64,000 bases of DNA from Putridiphycobacter sp965230485 (GTDB lineage: Bacteria; Bacteroidota; Bacteroidia; Flavobacteriales_D; Crocinitomicaceae). The stretch covers positions 3,596,001 to 3,660,000 of the forward strand of contig CBDDLA010000001.1 in NCBI GenBank assembly GCA_965230485.1, given 5' to 3'. Below, in pieces: positions 61,103 through 64,000 of this stretch; position 1 is the first letter of the stretch; every line of letters begins with the position of its first letter. The position numbers were made by a program, and so were the translations under genes. A model generated the notes under the pieces. That model was not told the DNA's origin. It saw only the letters and a program-made list of their open reading frames with translations, and ran no database searches.

Positions 61103-62425
61103 ATGACTTTTAACCGTTTTTTTTGTTTGCTCATGTTTTTGCCTTCTTTTGCAGGCATCTCTCAACTATCTGTTTTGGAGGTAGGAAATTTACCCGAAGC
61201 TGTTTCTAATAATGCACAATGTGAAGGCTTTGTTGGTGGAGTACCCTATCTCTATTCATTTGGAGGCATTGACCCAACAAAATCTTATTCTGGTATTCAT
61301 TTACGTTCTTTTCGATATAATGCACAAACAAATTCTGCCACCCAACTCCCTGATTTGCCTGATACATTGGGTAAGATTGCAGCGGCCGCTAATCGAATTG
61401 GAGATACCATTTATATTACAGGTGGTTATCATGTATTCTCAAATGGAAATGAATTGTCATCCAGTAAAATGCACAAATTCAATACTCAAACCAATACGTT
61501 TATGGCTGATGGGCCTGATATACCACAAGCGACAGATGATCATGTTCAGGTGGTCTGGAGGGATAGCTTACTCATATTGATAACAGGTTGGAAAAATACA
61601 ACTAACATAGCTAATGTCCAGATTTATAATCCTTCTACTAACTTATGGTCTGCTGGCACGCCTATACCAAATAATCACACCTATAAATCTTTTGGTGCGA
61701 GCGGACTGGTCTTAGGAGATACGATTTATTATTTTGGCGGTGCACGATCAACATTTGGTTTTACTATTCAAAATGCCTTGAGAAAAGGTGTCATCAATCC
61801 GTTAGACCCTACTCAAATCGATTGGTCTTTTGAGGTAATCGATCCTTTGGTTGTTGGTTACCGAATGGCAGCTACAACTGTCGGTCAGACGCTACATTGG
61901 CTAGGTGGAAGTGAGGTGACTTATAATTATAATGGAATTGCCTATAATAACTCAGGCGGTGTTCCACCTAGTAATCGTGATTTATATACTCATTCTGATT
62001 TCACCAATTGGCAAACGCAATTGATAAGCGAATTGCCTATGGATTTAAGAGGTTTAGCAGACATTAATGATTCTGTGAAATATATAGCCGGAGGCATGAT
62101 TAGCAATCAAACTGTAACGGATAAAGTATACAAATTGACTTGGGATTTAGCATTTTTAGATCATTTCGATCACGGACCAGAATTTGGTTTTAAATTATAT
62201 CCTCAACCTTTTACTGGTCAACTAAAAATTAACTTGAATGCAAACGATAATGCTCCAGTAGAATTACATATTCATGATTTGACAGGCCGTCTGATGAACT
62301 CGGAGTTAATTGTTGAGTCAGGCCAAATTATTAATACAAATCATTTACCAATAGGTGTATTTATGGCTACGGTTCATTCAAATGGAAGAACTTATCATAC
62401 AAAGATTATTAAATCGCGGGATTAG
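61103..62425 (+). CDS. Kelch-repeat protein with T9SS sorting domain
   Basis: A 440-residue exported protein: signal peptide (about 1-20, GISQ), a kelch-type beta-propeller with recurring GG and W/Y positions (YLYSFGGID, DTIYITGGY, LLILITGW, DTIYYFGGA, LHWLGGS, KYIAGGM), and a type-A sorting domain at the end (LYPQPFTG, HDLTGRLM). The YPQP replaces the usual YPNP. It is likely a surface binding protein. It is encoded 9 nt after the four-repeat protein. Confidence 0.85.
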   Translation: MTFNRFFCLLMFLPSFAGISQLSVLEVGNLPEAVSNNAQCEGFVGGVPYLYSFGGIDPTKSYSGIHLRSFRYNAQTNSATQLPDLPDTLGKIAAAANRIGDTIYITGGYHVFSNGNELSSSKMHKFNTQTNTFMADGPDIPQATDDHVQVVWRDSLLILITGWKNTTNIANVQIYNPSTNLWSAGTPIPNNHTYKSFGASGLVLGDTIYYFGGARSTFGFTIQNALRKGVINPLDPTQIDWSFEVIDPLVVGYRMAATTVGQTLHWLGGSEVTYNYNGIAYNNSGGVPPSNRDLYTHSDFTNWQTQLISELPMDLRGLADINDSVKYIAGGMISNQTVTDKVYKLTWDLAFLDHFDHGPEFGFKLYPQPFTGQLKINLNANDNAPVELHIHDLTGRLMNSELIVESGQIINTNHLPIGVFMATVHSNGRTYHTKIIKSRD

Positions 62426-62434
62426 TCATTAGGT

Positions 62435-62941
62435 TTAATTTGCTTTGAGTAGTTTTAATCTAAGTCTGGCGTTTTCTTGTTCTACAGGTTGAACAACCAA
62501 AGTATCTCCATTAAAGTGAAATTGTCTTTCTACAGCGGTGTTCCAATCTTTTGGGTTTGAATGAGAAATTCGTAGATGACTCACAATATTATTTTCGTAA
62601 TCAATAGTATACGTCCCAAAATAGTTATAGTTATTCGTGATGTACTTCAACGCTTCAATTGAAATGGTATCTGTAAAATTAGGGAAAACCAAATCAGTAT
62701 TTTCATATCCTTTGGGAATAAGGTGAAGTGCCATATGCCCATCTCCATCATAGAGTATATAACCTTGCATACCGCCGCGCCATTCTTGCCATTCATCTAA
62801 GCTGTCTCTCACTTCCATGGCATGAAGTTTCCAAAGTCCCTCTATGGGTTCTTCAATTTTATCTTCAATGGGTTGATTTAGTGTTTCGTTACAACTCGCT
62901 AAAATGAGAAAACTAAAAATGATAAAAACGCTTTTTTTCAT
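62435..62941 (-). CDS. Lipocalin-like lipoprotein
   Basis: A 168-residue lipoprotein (signal ending ILASC, Cys near 17). An upstream in-frame ATG at 62962 lies before the promoter -7 element and would spoil the signal, so 62941 is chosen. After a short linker with PIEDKIEEPIEG the domain begins with GLWKLHAMEV, then GYILYDGDGHMALHL and a FGTYTID strand, the pattern of the lipocalin-like (Lipocalin_5) family. It may bind a small hydrophobic ligand; nothing more can be said. Confidence 0.75.
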   Translation of the reverse strand: MKKSVFIIFSFLILASCNETLNQPIEDKIEEPIEGLWKLHAMEVRDSLDEWQEWRGGMQGYILYDGDGHMALHLIPKGYENTDLVFPNFTDTISIEALKYITNNYNYFGTYTIDYENNIVSHLRISHSNPKDWNTAVERQFHFNGDTLVVQPVEQENARLRLKLLKAN

Positions 62942-62945
62942 CCTG

Positions 62946-62973
62946 CAAATATAAGTTTTCAATCTATTCTCAA
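62946..62973 (-). promoter_or_regulatory. Promoter immediately before the lipocalin-like gene
   Basis: On minus TTG (62973-62971), a 17-nt spacer and TATATTTG (62953-62946). The -7 element ends 4 nt before the ATG at 62941, so the transcript would be leaderless or nearly so. Confidence 0.42.
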
Positions 62974-63001
62974 TTGTGTTATTTATTGTAATTTTAACCC
63001 T

Positions 63002-63439
63002 ATGATTTGCGATTATTCTCAGCGTTTACCAGAAGATACTTTCAAAGTGAATCAATTAGTGGGTAAGCCATTTTCATTTACTGAAAGGCTAAAAATGGGA
63101 GGAAACGGTTCTCCTCGTTTTGTCATTGAAAAAGCCAGCCAATTGCTAGATGAGAAATTGACCACTTTTGATAACATTAATTATGGCAGTATAGAGCTGA
63201 GACCAAATGGTATCATTATTCATTTTAAAAATAATTTAATACATTATATTTGGTGCATCCCCTATTATAAATTAACCCTGTATAGCACAGAATACGAAAG
63301 TTTTCATGCTGATGGTGAATTCATTAGTTTCAACAAAGCGCACCTTCAACAAAAACACAGGACGTTTTTAGGGCGGTTGCAAAATTACAGATTGGCATAC
63401 ATTAAATCCTATTTTTCAGCTGGACCCAATCCCATGTAA
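63002..63439 (+). CDS. Protein of unknown function
   Basis: A 145-residue protein without signal peptide or membrane helix. Beta-rich centre (YGSIELRPNGIIIHFKNN, HYIWCIPYYKLTLYS) followed by a helical, basic C-terminal part (LQQKHRTFLGRLQNYRLAYIKSY). No family recognised. It is divergent from the lipocalin-like gene and ends 3 bp before the uvrB stop on the other strand. Confidence 0.6.
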   Translation: MICDYSQRLPEDTFKVNQLVGKPFSFTERLKMGGNGSPRFVIEKASQLLDEKLTTFDNINYGSIELRPNGIIIHFKNNLIHYIWCIPYYKLTLYSTEYESFHADGEFISFNKAHLQQKHRTFLGRLQNYRLAYIKSYFSAGPNPM

Positions 63440-63442
63440 TTA

Positions 63443-64000
63443 TTACTTCTGAGATATTTCCTTCAATCTTGCTTCTAAAGCATACATGTCGTCACGCATA
63501 CTAGCAGCTTCTATAAAGTCCAGTTTTTTAGCAGCTGCTTGCATGTCCTTTTTAACCTTAGCAATGGCATTTTCTAATTGACTTTTGGTCATGTAAGCCA
63601 CAATTGGGTCAGCTGCCACGGACGTTTGAGTAGGGATGGTGTAATCTGACACCTCACGGTCACCATCAGCAACTTTTGTTTGCTTTAAAATCTGTTCGAC
63701 AGATTTTTTAATTTGATGCGGTGTAATTTGATGGTCTTCGTTATATTCGTTTTGAATTCCTCGCCTTCTATTGGTTTCATCAATGGTTTTTTTCATGGAA
63801 TCCGTGACCTTGTCAGCATACATAAGCACTTTACCATCAACATTTCTAGCGGCTCTACCGACGGTTTGAACCAATGCACGTTCGGATCTCAAAAAACCTT
63901 CCTTATCTGCATCTAAAATTGCAACCAGGCTTACTTCTGGCAAATCTAATCCTTCTCGCAATAAATTCACACCAATTAAAACGTCAAAATCTCCCAATCT
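63443..64000 (-). CDS. uvrB: UvrABC system protein B, C-terminal part
   Basis: The frame is open to the right edge of the window, so only the last ~186 codons are present. Helicase motif V (GVNLLREGLDLPEVSLV) and motif VI (QTVGRAARN) of UvrB are followed by the typical TNRRR linker and a C-terminal UVR domain (KKLDFIEAASMRDDM) that contacts UvrC. UvrB is the damage-verifying helicase of nucleotide excision repair. The rest of the gene lies beyond the window. Confidence 0.95.
   Translation of the reverse strand, partial: RLGDFDVLIGVNLLREGLDLPEVSLVAILDADKEGFLRSERALVQTVGRAARNVDGKVLMYADKVTDSMKKTIDETNRRRGIQNEYNEDHQITPHQIKKSVEQILKQTKVADGDREVSDYTIPTQTSVAADPIVAYMTKSQLENAIAKVKKDMQAAAKKLDFIEAASMRDDMYALEARLKEISQK

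Noticed and set aside
1..64000. CRISPR arrays, insertion sequences, prophage, toxin-antitoxin or defence islands
   Set aside because: No regularly spaced short repeats, transposase or integrase genes, terminal inverted repeats or typical defence genes were found on either strand.
1..64000. tRNA, rRNA and other standard RNA genes
   Set aside because: Intergenic gaps are short and AT-rich; none showed cloverleaf arms, a TTCGAATC-type T-loop or rRNA-like sequence.

Overview
The window looks like chromosomal DNA of a marine-type member of the Bacteroidetes, most likely order Flavobacteriales. It is AT-rich. Several secreted proteins end in the type IX secretion (T9SS) type-A sorting domain. Promoters fit the Bacteroidetes pattern TTTG/TTG, 17-20 nt, TAnnTTTG. 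Ribosome-binding sites are weak. Characteristic families are present: a TonB receptor paired with a DUF4249 lipoprotein, a S46 dipeptidyl-peptidase, DUF4397, CotH/lamin-tail and CarboxypepD_reg proteins. I see no rRNA, tRNA, CRISPR array, insertion sequence or prophage. Most of the window is ordinary core genome mixed with poorly described secreted proteins.

Layout. Positions 1-5.8 kb hold the 3' end of a VCBS-repeat T9SS protein, a nitronate monooxygenase-like enzyme, a fatty acid desaturase (minus), a Na+/solute symporter and thioredoxin. Positions 5.8-10.9 kb hold a tight run: TPMT-type methyltransferase, lipoprotein, FAD/NAD(P) oxidoreductase, a NosR/NapH-like membrane iron-sulfur protein and a GT2 glycosyltransferase. 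Next comes parA-parB-DUF5683, a YceI lipoprotein (minus), and two tandem paralogous lipoproteins with a PPC-like beta domain. Positions 15.6-18.4 kb hold a DadA-like oxidase, menC (minus) and recR. Positions 18.4-23.7 kb form a six-gene surface-polysaccharide operon (epimerase, asparagine synthase, GT4, WcaF-like acetyltransferase, GT2). trxB follows on minus, then a SF2 helicase broken by a frameshift, then a DUF4397 T9SS protein.

Positions 28.4-38.6 kb hold secreted unknowns, the minus operon yebC-SDR-menA, a DUF2721 protein, a bestrophin, a short plus run (secreted alpha/beta hydrolase, small membrane protein, PaiB-like protein), a lipoprotein and a RhlE-type helicase. Positions 38.7-41.8 kb form a minus operon (rRNA-methyltransferase-like, flippase-like membrane protein, GT2). 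polA opens 41.9 kb. Downstream are two paralogous small membrane proteins flanking a CarboxypepD_reg/TPR protein, then a S46 peptidase of DPP7 type. Positions 50.5-54.2 kb hold a CutA-like protein and the TonB receptor/DUF4249 pair (minus). Positions 54.4-62.4 kb are rich in T9SS cargo: a concanavalin-like protein, an orphan C-terminal domain, SIMPL, CotH/lamin-tail, a four-repeat secreted protein and a kelch protein. The window ends in the 3' part of uvrB on minus.

How the genes work together. trxA and trxB (unlinked) form the thioredoxin system. menC and menA (unlinked) serve menaquinone synthesis, and menaquinone is a plausible partner for the membrane Fe-S protein at 8.35 kb. parAB serves chromosome segregation. 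recR, polA and uvrB serve DNA repair. The S46 peptidase and the TonB receptor fit growth on peptides and large substrates. I found no clear new multi-gene defence or mobile system. The best leads are the FAD oxidoreductase/Fe-S membrane module, the PPC-like lipoprotein pair, the four-repeat secreted protein, the frameshifted helicase and a nested inverted repeat at 33.26-33.35 kb.
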